DNA of 64,000 nt from an uncultured bacterium (GTDB taxonomy: Bacteria; Cyanobacteriota; Vampirovibrionia; Gastranaerophilales; Gastranaerophilaceae): contig CASERN010000002.1 in NCBI GenBank assembly GCA_949290355.1, positions 1 to 64,000 of the forward strand. The letters are read 5' to 3'. Position numbers and translations under genes: made by a program. This document shows, one piece after another, positions 43,553 through 51,884 of this stretch; the first letter of the stretch is position 1; the number at the start of each line of letters is the position of its first letter. Under the pieces are notes generated by a model that saw only the letters and a program-made list of their open reading frames with translations, was not told the DNA's origin and searched no databases.

Positions 43553-44440
43553 ATGCATATAAAAAACATTTCACAAAAAACTTCATTAAGTATACCTATA
43601 ATGTGGGGAATATTCAGTATAATTTATACTGTTGCGCTTTTATCAGCCTATTTTATGAGCAATCCAGCTATTTTATCAATAGGAAGTTTTTGTAATTGGA
43701 TAAAAATTGCATTTAATACTGTCTTGTTAAGCGAGCCTGACGGAACGTGGATGGCTTGGGTTCTATTTGTAATTTTACCTATAGTTGTCTATTTTGGATT
43801 TATTTTATCTGTTATTGCAAGACAAAAAGCTGTAAATGAATTTAATTCTAAATTAAATCTCAAATCTATAGATCTCTTACAAGGAAAAATAAATTTTAAC
43901 TTTAACAGACCACAATACAATTTTGTATGCGGATATAATAATATAAATTCCCTTGAACTAACTATTGTTACAGACCTTGTACATACAAAATACGGATATA
44001 CAACTGCATTAAAAGAAATTATATTAAATTTTACAGTATTAAATGATAAAAAATTTTCTCTTTCAAATACATCAAGTTTTCCTATGCGAACAATTTATAA
44101 AATTATTGACTACACAAGAGGAGTAAATAATTTTACATATAATTTTACAGGCCCGGGTAACCCCAATGATATCAAAGAAAAAATTGATAATTATTTAAAT
44201 GAAGGTTTTAAACAAATATTATCTAAAGAAGGAGAAAATAATTTTAAATATTTATCAATTGTTTTGTTTACTATAGGAATTATAACTGCATATACTACAA
44301 AAGACTTAATTGAATCTGCATACAAAAATAACTTTTTTATAGTATGTTTACCATTTTTTGTAACTATAATTGCATCATTTATAATTGATATTTGGCTTAT
44401 CGCAGATAAATTAAGAGAAAGAAAACATAGAGGGTACTAA
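43553..44440 (+). CDS. Hypothetical membrane protein
   Basis: 295 residues from the ATG at 43553 (a start at 43538 is possible). Two N-terminal helices (IPIMWGIFSIIYTVALLSAY and WVLFVILPIVVYFGFILSVI) and two near the C-terminus frame a 130-residue soluble middle, NFNRPQYNFVCGYNN onward. No family recognised. It overlaps or abuts the M48 gene and the next gene, so it belongs to the YbjQ-M48 operon. Confidence 0.6.
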   Translation: MHIKNISQKTSLSIPIMWGIFSIIYTVALLSAYFMSNPAILSIGSFCNWIKIAFNTVLLSEPDGTWMAWVLFVILPIVVYFGFILSVIARQKAVNEFNSKLNLKSIDLLQGKINFNFNRPQYNFVCGYNNINSLELTIVTDLVHTKYGYTTALKEIILNFTVLNDKKFSLSNTSSFPMRTIYKIIDYTRGVNNFTYNFTGPGNPNDIKEKIDNYLNEGFKQILSKEGENNFKYLSIVLFTIGIITAYTTKDLIESAYKNNFFIVCLPFFVTIIASFIIDIWLIADKLRERKHRGY

Positions 44441-44441
44441 T

Positions 44442-45704
44442 ATGAACAAAGATGAATTCCAATCAAGACTTGAAAAGATTGAAAATTTTATTGAACTTAT
44501 TGACCCTTTAACTTTAGACTCAAAAAGAGGCGAAATAGAAAAACTAATAAAAGAAATAGATGAGCTTCTCGCTTTTGATCCCAAAAATACAGACGTTCTA
44601 TCTTTGAAAGGATTTTATTACGAATTAATCAACGATTATAATAATGCTATTTTAACTTATGAAAAAATTTTAGAAATTGATCCTAATAATGAAATAGCAA
44701 AACAATCTATAAAAGATTGTACCGATTATGAAAAAACTTTTCGGAATTTAGAACAAAGAATTGATAATTGTAATAAAAAATTTAATCCACCGCCAATATT
44801 AGAAAAATTACCCGTTAAAATTTTAATATCTGCTAAAATCATCATATTATTAATAGTGTTATTTTATTTATTCCCATTTTTTATTTTTGGGTACCACGAT
44901 AAAAATATTTTAAAAATCAATAATTATTCAAATTTTCAAACACTAAAAGTAAATCCTGCTTCAGAATATGACTACTTATCGAAACAACAAATCTTTGATA
45001 TAAGAAAAAAACACGTTGCAAATTCTCTATTTGCAAAAGAAAATTATGAGCCAAATTCAAATGTATTTGGCAGCATAATAGATAACAAACCTTGGTGGGG
45101 TTCAATTAAATGTAACCAGTTGAATTATAAAGGCGATTACCACGAAAATATTCAAGGGCCATCAAAAGTCAGCGTACAAATGAATAATCCAAATGCTTTG
45201 GTAGGATTGAGTATGCCTTATATTCCTTGGGATATCGGAACTAATAAAGAATTTTGCACCTCAGATTACTCAGATTTTTCACCAATATCATTACAATATG
45301 ATGAAAAAGATAAATTAATCGTTGCAAAGTACAAATTGACAAAAAAATTCCTAAAGTTACGAACAAATATAAACGGACAATCAACAAGATATGTAATTCA
45401 ATTATCAGGATTAAATGCCAAAGATTTTGGATATGATTATATGTATATATTTGATACAAAAAATATCAAAATGTATTCAGAATACAATAACGCAACAGAA
45501 GATATATCAACTTTTAAAGATTACATACACTTAGGCGGCAGCTGCAAATATAAAGACGGCTGTAATAATATTTCTCCAATGCAAAACAACTTAATGTTTT
45601 CAGTTAGAAATCTGCCTGCAGAAATTAATATAAAATTATGGAAAAAGAAACCAATAAATAAATACGAAAAAGGGGATATATATTATAAAATAATTTTTAA
45701 CTAA
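44442..45704 (+). CDS. Hypothetical protein with TPR and one membrane helix
   Basis: 420 residues. Residues 40-95 look like one or two TPR units (TDVLSLKGFYYELINDYNNAILTYEKILEIDPNN). A membrane helix follows near 127-150 (ILISAKIIILLIVLFYLF), then a 270-residue domain probably outside the cytoplasm, with GGSCKYKDGCNNISP as a possible disulfide loop. No family recognised. One base separates it from the upstream gene, and a terminator at 45706 closes the operon. Confidence 0.6.
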   Translation: MNKDEFQSRLEKIENFIELIDPLTLDSKRGEIEKLIKEIDELLAFDPKNTDVLSLKGFYYELINDYNNAILTYEKILEIDPNNEIAKQSIKDCTDYEKTFRNLEQRIDNCNKKFNPPPILEKLPVKILISAKIIILLIVLFYLFPFFIFGYHDKNILKINNYSNFQTLKVNPASEYDYLSKQQIFDIRKKHVANSLFAKENYEPNSNVFGSIIDNKPWWGSIKCNQLNYKGDYHENIQGPSKVSVQMNNPNALVGLSMPYIPWDIGTNKEFCTSDYSDFSPISLQYDEKDKLIVAKYKLTKKFLKLRTNINGQSTRYVIQLSGLNAKDFGYDYMYIFDTKNIKMYSEYNNATEDISTFKDYIHLGGSCKYKDGCNNISPMQNNLMFSVRNLPAEINIKLWKKKPINKYEKGDIYYKIIFN

Positions 45705-45705
45705 A

Positions 45706-45738
45706 AAAAGACCGACATAGAAAATATGTCGGTCTTTT
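45706..45738. terminator. Bidirectional terminator
   Basis: Perfect 14-bp stem AAAAGACCGACATA / TATGTCGGTCTTTT with a GAAAA loop, between the YbjQ-M48 operon and the convergent rpsR gene. Confidence 0.85.
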
Positions 45739-45751
45739 CTATTCTATTTGA

Positions 45752-45985
45752 TTAATCAAAAACGTAATCAATGATAGCAGCTTCTCTTGCACGTTTAATT
45801 GCAGTTGCAATCATTCTTTGGTGCTTAGCACAGTTACCTGTGATTCTGCGTGGAATAATTTTTCCAGCTTCTGTCAAGTATCTTTTCAATTTTGCTGCAT
45901 CTTTATAATCGATTGATTCAACTTTATCAGCACAAAGACTGCAGTTTTTACGTTTTTTCTTTTCGTCGTTGTTTTGTCTTGCCAT
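45752..45985 (-). CDS. rpsR: Ribosomal protein S18
   Basis: 77 residues. [44 protein letters not shown] is the S18 core. The four cysteine/zinc-type residues are mostly kept (C16, C19, C52 and a His). It is last in the conserved rpsF-ssb-rpsR order, 80 nt after ssb. The ribosome site is weak and far from the ATG. Confidence 0.95.
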   Translation of the reverse strand: MARQNNDEKKKRKNCSLCADKVESIDYKDAAKLKRYLTEAGKIIPRRITGNCAKHQRMIATAIKRAREAAIIDYVFD

Positions 45986-46065
45986 TTTTTTTAATTAGCC
46001 TTTCTAGCCATTTTATACTACATTACTTACTTTTTATTAGTGCTATAGATCATCTATTATATTTG

Positions 46066-46461
46066 TTAAAAAGGAATCTCGTCTTCATTGATTAATTCAT
46101 TAGACATATCATCAGATTCAAATTTAACAATTTCTTCAGTTCCGAATTTTTGATTAGCAGGAGCTTCATCTCCAAATCTTTCAATTGCATTTGCATCAAT
46201 TTCATAAATCCTTTTTTCAGAACCGTCATCCATTTTCACAGATGCTGTTTGGAGTCTGCCCTCAACTAAAATTCTTTCACCCTTAGATAAAGATGAAACA
46301 ATTTCATCAAGAGCGTTTCTTTTAGAAAGAACTCTGATAAGAGTTTCTTCTCTTTCTCCAATATTTAGAACAAATGCCGAAACCGCAACATTATTTTGTG
46401 TAAAACGTTTTTCGGGAGTTCTATAAACTGTTCCTGTAACTACTGCTTTAGCTATCGACAT
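46066..46461 (-). CDS. ssb: Single-stranded DNA-binding protein
   Basis: 131 residues with one OB fold: SIAKAVVTGTVYRTPEKRFTQNNVAVSAFVL, then LSKGERILVEGRLQT. The C-terminus ends NEDEIPF, the usual acidic DDxxF-type tip that recruits repair and replication proteins. It lies between rpsF and rpsR. AGAAGGA precedes the ATG. Confidence 0.94.
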   Translation of the reverse strand: MSIAKAVVTGTVYRTPEKRFTQNNVAVSAFVLNIGEREETLIRVLSKRNALDEIVSSLSKGERILVEGRLQTASVKMDDGSEKRIYEIDANAIERFGDEAPANQKFGTEEIVKFESDDMSNELINEDEIPF

Positions 46462-46480
46462 TTTTCCTTCTTTCTTTTAA

Positions 46481-46780
46481 TTAAACGTTAGCAGTTTTTG
46501 CAAGACTAAGAAACATTGTTCTCAAAATATTATCACTTAGTCTCAATTGACGTTTGAATTCAGCAACTTTTTCTTCAGGTAGACTCAATACAGTTGTAAC
46601 GAAAAATCCGTCTCTGAAATTTTGGATATCGTAAGCTAATTTTTTTCTGCCAGTTTTGTCTGTAGATTCAACTTTACCACCAAGATCAGATACTATAGAA
46701 CCTAATCTTTCAACAGCTTTATCTACTTCTTCTGCATCTAAATTTGGTTTAAATACAGTTAATAATTCATAATTTTTCAT
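46481..46780 (-). CDS. rpsF: Ribosomal protein S6
   Basis: 99 residues from the ATG at 46780: MKNYELLTVFKPNLDAEEVDKAVE, TGRKKLAYDIQNFRDGFFVT, LRLSDNILRTMF, all standard S6. AAGGAG is 12 nt upstream of this ATG but 4 nt upstream of an in-frame TTG at 46789, so either start is possible. First gene of the rpsF-ssb-rpsR operon. Confidence 0.93.
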   Translation of the reverse strand: MKNYELLTVFKPNLDAEEVDKAVERLGSIVSDLGGKVESTDKTGRKKLAYDIQNFRDGFFVTTVLSLPEEKVAEFKRQLRLSDNILRTMFLSLAKTANV

Positions 46781-46840
46781 ATTTTTCAATATCTCCTTAT
46801 TCTAGTGTATGCATTAATAATAACATGGAAATATTAATTT

Positions 46841-47674
46841 TTACAATATATAATCTGCAAAAAAGCTGTAGTTAGCAGAGCCTATAAGGAAGATATCTTT
46901 ATCAGTATCAAGCTTAGACCCTTGCCATTCAACAAATACAGGGCCTCCAAGCAAATTAACTTTGACTTTATTTTCTGTTAAGTTATTTAAAACACAAGCA
47001 ACAACACTTGCACATGCTCCTGTACCACAAGCTAATGTAATACCACAACCTCTTTCATAAACTCGCATATCTATTTCCATGTTTGATTTTACTTTTACAA
47101 ATTCGGTATTTGTTTTTTCAGGGAAAAATTCATGTTTTTCGATATAAGGTCCGTATTTTACTGCTAATTCCATAGGGTCATCTTGGGTAATAATTACACA
47201 ATGAGGATTCCCCATAGAAACAGGAGTAATATCAAATTCTTTATCTAATGCTTGTAATTTTTTCTCACCCCAGAAAGGTATCTTTCTATCTTCTAAAATA
47301 GGCTTACCCATATTTACTTTAATCAGTCCGTTTTCCAACAATTCAGGTTTGATAATACCTGCTAATGTCTGGACGCTGAAAGCTTTTTTGTCGACAAGCT
47401 TTTTATCATAAGCATATTTTGCAAAACACCTCATGCCATTACCGCACATTTGAGCTGTTGAACCGTCAGAATTATAAAAATACCAACCTAAATCAGTTTC
47501 TTCAGTGTCAGTTTTCGGAATAATCATCCCATCTGCACCAACACCAAAATTTCTATTACAAACTTTTCTAGCAAGTTCGTCCATTTTCATTCCAGTTTTT
47601 TCAAATTCGGGGTAATCAATAATTACAAAATCGTTTCCACAACCTTGCATTTTTGTTAATTTTATAGTTTTCAT
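46841..47674 (-). CDS. dapF: Diaminopimelate epimerase
   Basis: 277 residues. The two active-site cysteines lie in MCGNGMRC and ACGTGACAS, with the early substrate motif GCGNDFVIID. It converts LL- to meso-diaminopimelate for lysine and peptidoglycan. GAAAGGATAG precedes the ATG. The Nudix gene sits about 27 nt upstream on the same strand. Confidence 0.95.
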   Translation of the reverse strand: MKTIKLTKMQGCGNDFVIIDYPEFEKTGMKMDELARKVCNRNFGVGADGMIIPKTDTEETDLGWYFYNSDGSTAQMCGNGMRCFAKYAYDKKLVDKKAFSVQTLAGIIKPELLENGLIKVNMGKPILEDRKIPFWGEKKLQALDKEFDITPVSMGNPHCVIITQDDPMELAVKYGPYIEKHEFFPEKTNTEFVKVKSNMEIDMRVYERGCGITLACGTGACASVVACVLNNLTENKVKVNLLGGPVFVEWQGSKLDTDKDIFLIGSANYSFFADYIL

Positions 47675-47701
47675 TAATTTCTATCCTTTCAGTTAAGCAT
47701 A

Positions 47702-48211
47702 TTATAGCATAACCTTAGAGACTTTTAATATAGCTAAATTTAAAAACTTTTCAGCTAGTCCGCCTTTGTATATAACTTTTTTTGCAATGCTGACATCAAA
47801 CCATTCAGCTCCATCGACTTCTTGAGACAGTGAAAATTTTTCATTTTCTGCTTGAACAATAAAGTTGCAAATAAGTGTATTTGAACCGTCATAATATTCT
47901 GATTCGTTAAATTCATAAAATTTTACACCCAAATTAACTTCTTCCTTAATTTCTCTAATAAGTGCTGAAGAAAGATTTTCTCCCTTATTTACATATCCTG
48001 CAACCAGAATATTCCTTGGTCTGCCATATTGATGAATCAATAAAATTTTTGAATAATCAGGGTTAAATATAACAGCACTGACAGCCACATTATATTTTGG
48101 GAATCTAAATTCTCCACACGTTGGGCAATAAGGAATAAATCCATCACTAATCCCAAAATTTATACATTCTTTTTCAATTAATTCCGCTCCGCATTCACTA
48201 CAATATTTCAT
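47702..48211 (-). CDS. Nudix hydrolase with zinc ribbon (NudC-like)
   Basis: 169 residues. An N-terminal ribbon, CSECGAELIEKEC and CPTCGEFRFP, precedes a Nudix domain whose box reads GYVNKGENLSSALIREIKEEVNL: the GX5EX7REUXEE core is intact, with Asn for the final Gly. The ribbon recalls NADH pyrophosphatase NudC, though this protein is shorter. TATAAT on the minus strand (48223-48218) lies six bases before the ATG, so a leaderless transcript is likely. Confidence 0.8.
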   Translation of the reverse strand: MKYCSECGAELIEKECINFGISDGFIPYCPTCGEFRFPKYNVAVSAVIFNPDYSKILLIHQYGRPRNILVAGYVNKGENLSSALIREIKEEVNLGVKFYEFNESEYYDGSNTLICNFIVQAENEKFSLSQEVDGAEWFDVSIAKKVIYKGGLAEKFLNLAILKVSKVML

Positions 48212-48217
48212 AATATT

Positions 48218-48223
48218 ATTATA
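48218..48223 (-). promoter_or_regulatory. -10 box, leaderless start of Nudix gene
   Basis: TATAAT on the minus strand, six bases before the ATG, with no Shine-Dalgarno in between. Confidence 0.45.
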
Positions 48224-48427
48224 TGCAAAATTTCTCTTTCTGTATACAAATACTTTTATTAAATTAGGTAATTATATAATCAAATCACATATCAATTATT
48301 CTTTTTTGAATTTATAAAATTTTGAAAATTAAATTCATAAAAAGGTTTTTCTATAGAATTAATTTGTTTCGTTGATAATGTTTTTTTGCAATTTTACAGA
48401 GATGTTTATTTATCAAAAACGCACTAA
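48224..48427. other. Gene-free AT-rich stretch
   Basis: About 200 bases between the Nudix gene and the tRNA terminator. Apart from the Nudix -10 box at the left edge I see no gene, strong hairpin or repeat. Confidence 0.4.
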
Positions 48428-48453
48428 AAAAGCCACCTTTGATGGTGGCTTTT
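48428..48453 (-). terminator. Terminator of tRNA-Ser
   Basis: 10-bp stem AAAAGCCACC / GGTGGCTTTT with a 6-nt loop. Read on the minus strand it lies seven bases after the tRNA and ends in a run of T. Confidence 0.75.
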
Positions 48454-48460
48454 AAAATTA

Positions 48461-48546
48461 GGAGGAGGTGGGATTCGAACCCACGGTACGCGTGAACGTA
48501 CGACAGTTTTCAAGACTGCTCCAATCAACCGCTCTGGCACTCCTCC
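48461..48546 (-). tRNA. tRNA-Ser(UGA)
   Basis: The minus strand folds as a class II tRNA: 7-bp acceptor GGAGGAG/CTCCTCC, anticodon stem GCAGT/ACTGT around loop CTTGAAA (anticodon TGA at 48512-48510), a long variable arm with stem GTACG/CGTAC, and T arm GTGGG-TTCGAAT-CCCAC. 86 nt without CCA, which is not encoded. The base after the acceptor stem would be U, whereas bacterial tRNA-Ser usually has G at position 73. Confidence 0.93.
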
Positions 48547-48887
48547 ATTCGATTGTTTGGACGTATCATTATTTTATTATATCAAAATATTTTGTCAAGA
48601 TATATGAACAACCATTATTCACATACTAAAAATTATAATTATAAATAAAAAAAAAGCTATGTACATTAGAAGTGCATAGCTGTTGATTAGGGATATGTGT
48701 ATCTTAGTTCTCTAAGGAGTATGGTTATATATTAGCAAACGAAATATGAAATGAAATCGTAAAAATGTATGATGTTTTACTAAAACAAAATTGTAAAATA
48801 ATGTAAATATTTACTATACAGGTAGCATAAATAATCTTTTTTAGACTTATAATCAATTGAAATAATACAATTTTTAAAGGAAGCAGT
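48547..48887. other. Intergenic region with a second candidate small RNA (minus strand)
   Basis: No protein gene. Read on the minus strand, 48720 to about 48648 shows ACTCC, a short stem CTTAG-AGAA-CTAAG, a single-stranded linker and a hairpin AGCTATGCAC / GTACATAGCT (one mismatch, 48682-48656), followed by nine T. This is a terminator-type ending to an unknown short transcript and is weaker than the element at 21648. A TAATAT at about 48733 could be its -10 box. Confidence 0.35.
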
Positions 48888-49217
48888 ATGCGCATATTAC
48901 CTATTAATTCTTTCATAACAAAGAAAAATATATTAAATGGAACAAGAGAATTTGTTCAAAATAATGCAACTAATATAACAGATCCTATAAAAGACAATGT
49001 CAATTTCTGTGCAGGTGAAGATATAGGTGGTATTGATCTGCTTGCACCTGAAAATGATAATCCTAATGAACCAAGTTTCAAAGACGGTATGCTTGCTGTT
49101 TTAGCAGTTATGACTTTCCCAATTTCTTTTCCAATTATCACAGCTTATGAATCATATAAAGATAAACATGCAAATGATTTAAAAACAGATATTGACCCTG
49201 ATAATATCGAAGAATAG
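48888..49217 (+). CDS. Hypothetical small membrane protein
   Basis: 109 residues. MRILPINSFITKKNILNG opens the protein. Residues 67-87 (GMLAVLAVMTFPISFPIITAY) could be one membrane helix, and both ends are acidic. No family recognised. AAAGGAAG precedes the ATG. ffh follows with its own promoter at the end of this gene. Confidence 0.55.
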   Translation: MRILPINSFITKKNILNGTREFVQNNATNITDPIKDNVNFCAGEDIGGIDLLAPENDNPNEPSFKDGMLAVLAVMTFPISFPIITAYESYKDKHANDLKTDIDPDNIEE

Positions 49218-49221
49218 TTTG

Positions 49222-49236
49222 TGATATAATAATTTT
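49222..49236 (+). promoter_or_regulatory. Extended -10 promoter, leaderless start of ffh
   Basis: TGATATAAT (49222-49230), six bases, ATG at 49237. No ribosome site. Bases 49225-49239 equal those before the histidine kinase ATG. Confidence 0.6.
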
Positions 49237-50673
49237 ATGTTTGATAGTTTAAGTGAAAAGTTACAAGATATCATTAGCAGAACTCGTAATAAAGAGCTTA
49301 CTCAAGACAACATGCAGGAAGCTTTAAGAGAGATTAGACGAGCTCTTTTGGATGCTGACGTAAATTTGCGTGTTGTTAAATCTTTTATTTCTTCTATTAA
49401 AGAAAAAGCTGAAGGAGAAAAAGTTTTGGAAGGTATTGATCCTTCCCAACAGCTTATAAAAATAGTTCACGATGAACTTATTAATCTCCTTGGGAAAGAA
49501 CAAAAACCTCTTGATCTTTCAGGTAACCCAAATATTATTATGATGCTTGGGCTTCAAGGATCAGGGAAAACCACTTCTTCTGCTAAACTTGCTGTTAAAT
49601 TAAAAAAAGATGGAAGAAAACCTTTATTGGTTGCTTGCGATATTTATAGACCAGCTGCAGTTTCCCAATTACAAACTTTGGGGAAAGAAATTGAAACAGA
49701 AGTATTTACTATCTCTGATTGCAAAGATGTTCAGCAAATTGTACGTAGTGCAATTGATTATGCTAATCAAAACGGATTTAATACACTTATTTTAGATACA
49801 GCAGGCCGATTACAAATCGATACTGACATGATGGCAGAACTTCTTTTAATAGACAGAATTTTCCATCCAAATGAAAAATTGCTTGTAATAGATTCTATGA
49901 CAGGACAAGAAGCAGTTAATGTTGCAGAAAATTTTGATGCACAATTAACTCTTACAGGTCTTGTATTAACAAAACTTGATGGTGATAGCCGTGGTGGCGC
50001 AGCATTAAGTGTATCTTATTGTACAGGCAAACCAATAAAATTAACTGGTACTGGCGAAAAACTTAACGCTCTTGAAGATTTCTATCCTGAAAGAATGGCA
50101 ACAAGAATTCTCGGTATGGGTGATATTGTATCGCTTGTAGAACGTGCGCAGGAAGTTTTTGATGAAAAACAAGCTCGTGAACTTGAAGAAAAAATGAGTA
50201 AGAATAGCTTTTCATACAACGACTTTTTGAAAATGCAAAAACAAATGCAAGCTTTTGGTTCTATGGGAAATTTACTTGGAATGTTGGGGCTTAACATAGG
50301 AAAAGATGACAGAGAAAAAATATCCCATGAAGGCGATAAACAATTCAAAAAAATGGAAGTATTTATTTCAAGTATGACACCTGAAGAAAGAAATAATCCT
50401 GACTTGATAAATACAAGCCGTAAAAAACGTATCGCAAAAGGCTGCGGTATGGATTTAGCGGAATTAAATTCTTTCATAAAACAATTTGAACAAATGCGTA
50501 CAATGATGAAAGGTATGTCAGATATGAAAAATATGTTTGGCAAAATGGGTGGCATGCCTGACATGAGCAAAATGGGCAATATGGGAAATTTAGGCGGTCT
50601 TGGCGGTTTCAAAGGTAAACTTGGAAAACATGCTGTCAACAAAGCGATGAAAATGATGCGACGTTTCAAATGA
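49237..50673 (+). CDS. ffh: Signal recognition particle protein Ffh
   Basis: 478 residues: N-domain four-helix bundle, GTPase domain with GLQGSGKTTSSAKLA (P loop), DTAGRLQID and TKLDGDSRGG, and the Met-rich M-domain (KMQKQMQAFGSMGNLL, then many Gly-Met repeats at the C-terminus). With 4.5S RNA it targets membrane proteins co-translationally. It stops with TGA, showing that TGA is a real stop here. Copy 3 of the dispersed palindrome (50736-50757) follows. Confidence 0.96.
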   Translation: MFDSLSEKLQDIISRTRNKELTQDNMQEALREIRRALLDADVNLRVVKSFISSIKEKAEGEKVLEGIDPSQQLIKIVHDELINLLGKEQKPLDLSGNPNIIMMLGLQGSGKTTSSAKLAVKLKKDGRKPLLVACDIYRPAAVSQLQTLGKEIETEVFTISDCKDVQQIVRSAIDYANQNGFNTLILDTAGRLQIDTDMMAELLLIDRIFHPNEKLLVIDSMTGQEAVNVAENFDAQLTLTGLVLTKLDGDSRGGAALSVSYCTGKPIKLTGTGEKLNALEDFYPERMATRILGMGDIVSLVERAQEVFDEKQARELEEKMSKNSFSYNDFLKMQKQMQAFGSMGNLLGMLGLNIGKDDREKISHEGDKQFKKMEVFISSMTPEERNNPDLINTSRKKRIAKGCGMDLAELNSFIKQFEQMRTMMKGMSDMKNMFGKMGGMPDMSKMGNMGNLGGLGGFKGKLGKHAVNKAMKMMRRFK

Positions 50674-50735
50674 AGCATGCTGCTCCATCTGTTAATCAGG
50701 TTTTAGTATAAACTTGAAAAGTCTAAACTAAAGAA

Positions 50736-50757
50736 AAGCGTGTCGCTTCACACAACA
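50736..50757. repeat. Dispersed short palindrome, copy 3
   Basis: AAGCG-TGT-CGCTT followed by CACACAACA, about 60 bases after the ffh stop. Same type as the copies at 35178 and 37098. Confidence 0.55.
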
Positions 50758-50832
50758 TTATAAAGTAAAACAAAACTCAAAGGTCTTTTTTTTGAAATCA
50801 AAATTTCATAATAAATTAAAAAGGGTTGATGT

Positions 50833-51555
50833 ATGAAAAAAATAATTATTGCTTTAATTATACTTACTTTTTCAAATCTTAAAACTTTTGCACAAGATAT
50901 TGATGTTAATAAATTTGTCAATGAATACGGACAAGAAGTCCAAAAAACGATAAAAAACAATCTTAAATATACAGGGGAAGAAAATGCAACAACTTCTGTA
51001 AGTTATAAAATACACCCTGACGGAAGCGTAAGTGATATAAAAATTGAACATGCAAGCGGAACCAATTTTGATAAAGCAGTAATTGATGCAGTACAAAAAT
51101 CAACTCCTTTTAAACCTTTCCCAAAAGATATAAATCTCTCGGGCATCAGCATGACAAGCGGATTTCAACACAAAGTTGAAAAATATCAATATGCAAGAAT
51201 GTCAATTATGCCCGTAGAACCGTCTCAAGAAGTTCAGGAAGCATACCGCCATTACATTGAAAAAATAGGAAAATATATTTTTGACAGAATTCCGACAACA
51301 TATTCCTATATTCCACAAGAACCGGTAATAAAATGTACAATTTCTAAAAACGGAATAATTAAAAATGTTCAAATAACTGAAACCTCAGGTATTGAAGAAT
51401 ACGATAAAAAAATTATCGAAACTTACACAGGAATGAAAGTTCCGCCATTTCCGGAAGAACTGACTATGTATGAAGAACTACCTTATTCAGCAAGAATAAT
51501 GAGGCAATTCAGAAGATCTCCAAACCTCGGTATGCCAAATTTTACATTTAAATAA
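50833..51555 (+). CDS. Secreted protein with two TonB-C-like domains
   Basis: 240 residues. Signal peptide KKIIIALIILTFSNLKTFA, then two similar units. The first is SVSYKIHPDGSVSDIKIEHASGTNFDKAVIDAVQKSTPFKPFP. The second is IKCTISKNGIIKNVQITETSGIEEYDKKIIETYTGMKVPPFP. This is the strand-helix pattern of TonB C-terminal/TolA-type energy-coupling domains, here without a membrane anchor or Pro-rich spacer. It probably works in the periplasm. GGGTTGATGT before the ATG is a weak ribosome site. Confidence 0.7.
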   Translation: MKKIIIALIILTFSNLKTFAQDIDVNKFVNEYGQEVQKTIKNNLKYTGEENATTSVSYKIHPDGSVSDIKIEHASGTNFDKAVIDAVQKSTPFKPFPKDINLSGISMTSGFQHKVEKYQYARMSIMPVEPSQEVQEAYRHYIEKIGKYIFDRIPTTYSYIPQEPVIKCTISKNGIIKNVQITETSGIEEYDKKIIETYTGMKVPPFPEELTMYEELPYSARIMRQFRRSPNLGMPNFTFK

Positions 51556-51558
51556 ATC

Positions 51559-51792
51559 TTATTTCTTTTTGATTACAACATTATAACCGAGGACATCAAA
51601 TACCTCTAATAATTCATTCACTTTAATAGTACCATTTCTCAGTTTATTTGTAAGATTTTCGAGAGAATCCGTCTTATCATATTTATGATTAATATCTACC
51701 TTCAACCTTGTTAAAGTTTTCCCCTCAAATGCTGCTATAAATTTAATTAAATTCCTTACATTATCTTTTTTTAAAATATATTCGTTACCCAT
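51559..51792 (-). CDS. Small HTH-like regulator, divergent to prepilin (module 2)
   Basis: 77 residues: VRNLIKFIAAFEGKTLTRLKVDI, LENLTNKLRNGTIKVNELLEVFDVLGYNVVIKKK. Same length, layout and ending as the protein at 37480-37707, and likewise divergent to a prepilin gene. The conserved part fits a small phage-repressor-like HTH. Regulation of the prepilin is inferred. The gene lies four bases from the end of the TonB-C-domain gene, convergent. Confidence 0.6.
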   Translation of the reverse strand: MGNEYILKKDNVRNLIKFIAAFEGKTLTRLKVDINHKYDKTDSLENLTNKLRNGTIKVNELLEVFDVLGYNVVIKKK

Positions 51793-51817
51793 GTAATAAC
51801 TATATATTGATTAAGAT

Positions 51818-51866
51818 TTGACAATCTAATCGTATAATGATAATATCTAATTATATCATTAGATAT
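51818..51866 (+). promoter_or_regulatory. Prepilin promoter with inverted repeat
   Basis: TTGACA (51818-51823), 17 nt, TAATAT (51841-51846). The inverted repeat ATATCTAAT (51843-51851) / ATTAGATAT (51858-51866) covers the -10 box and start site, and another ATCTAAT is at 51824-51830. This is the expected layout for repression by the divergent HTH protein. Confidence 0.6.
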
Positions 51867-51884
51867 CTAAGCACGGAGTAATAT

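Noticed and set aside
50082-50678. 198-codon minus-strand open frame opposite ffh
   Set aside because: Shadow of the Met/Gly-rich M-domain and part of the GTPase domain; the antisense product is Pro/Ser/Ile-rich with no family.
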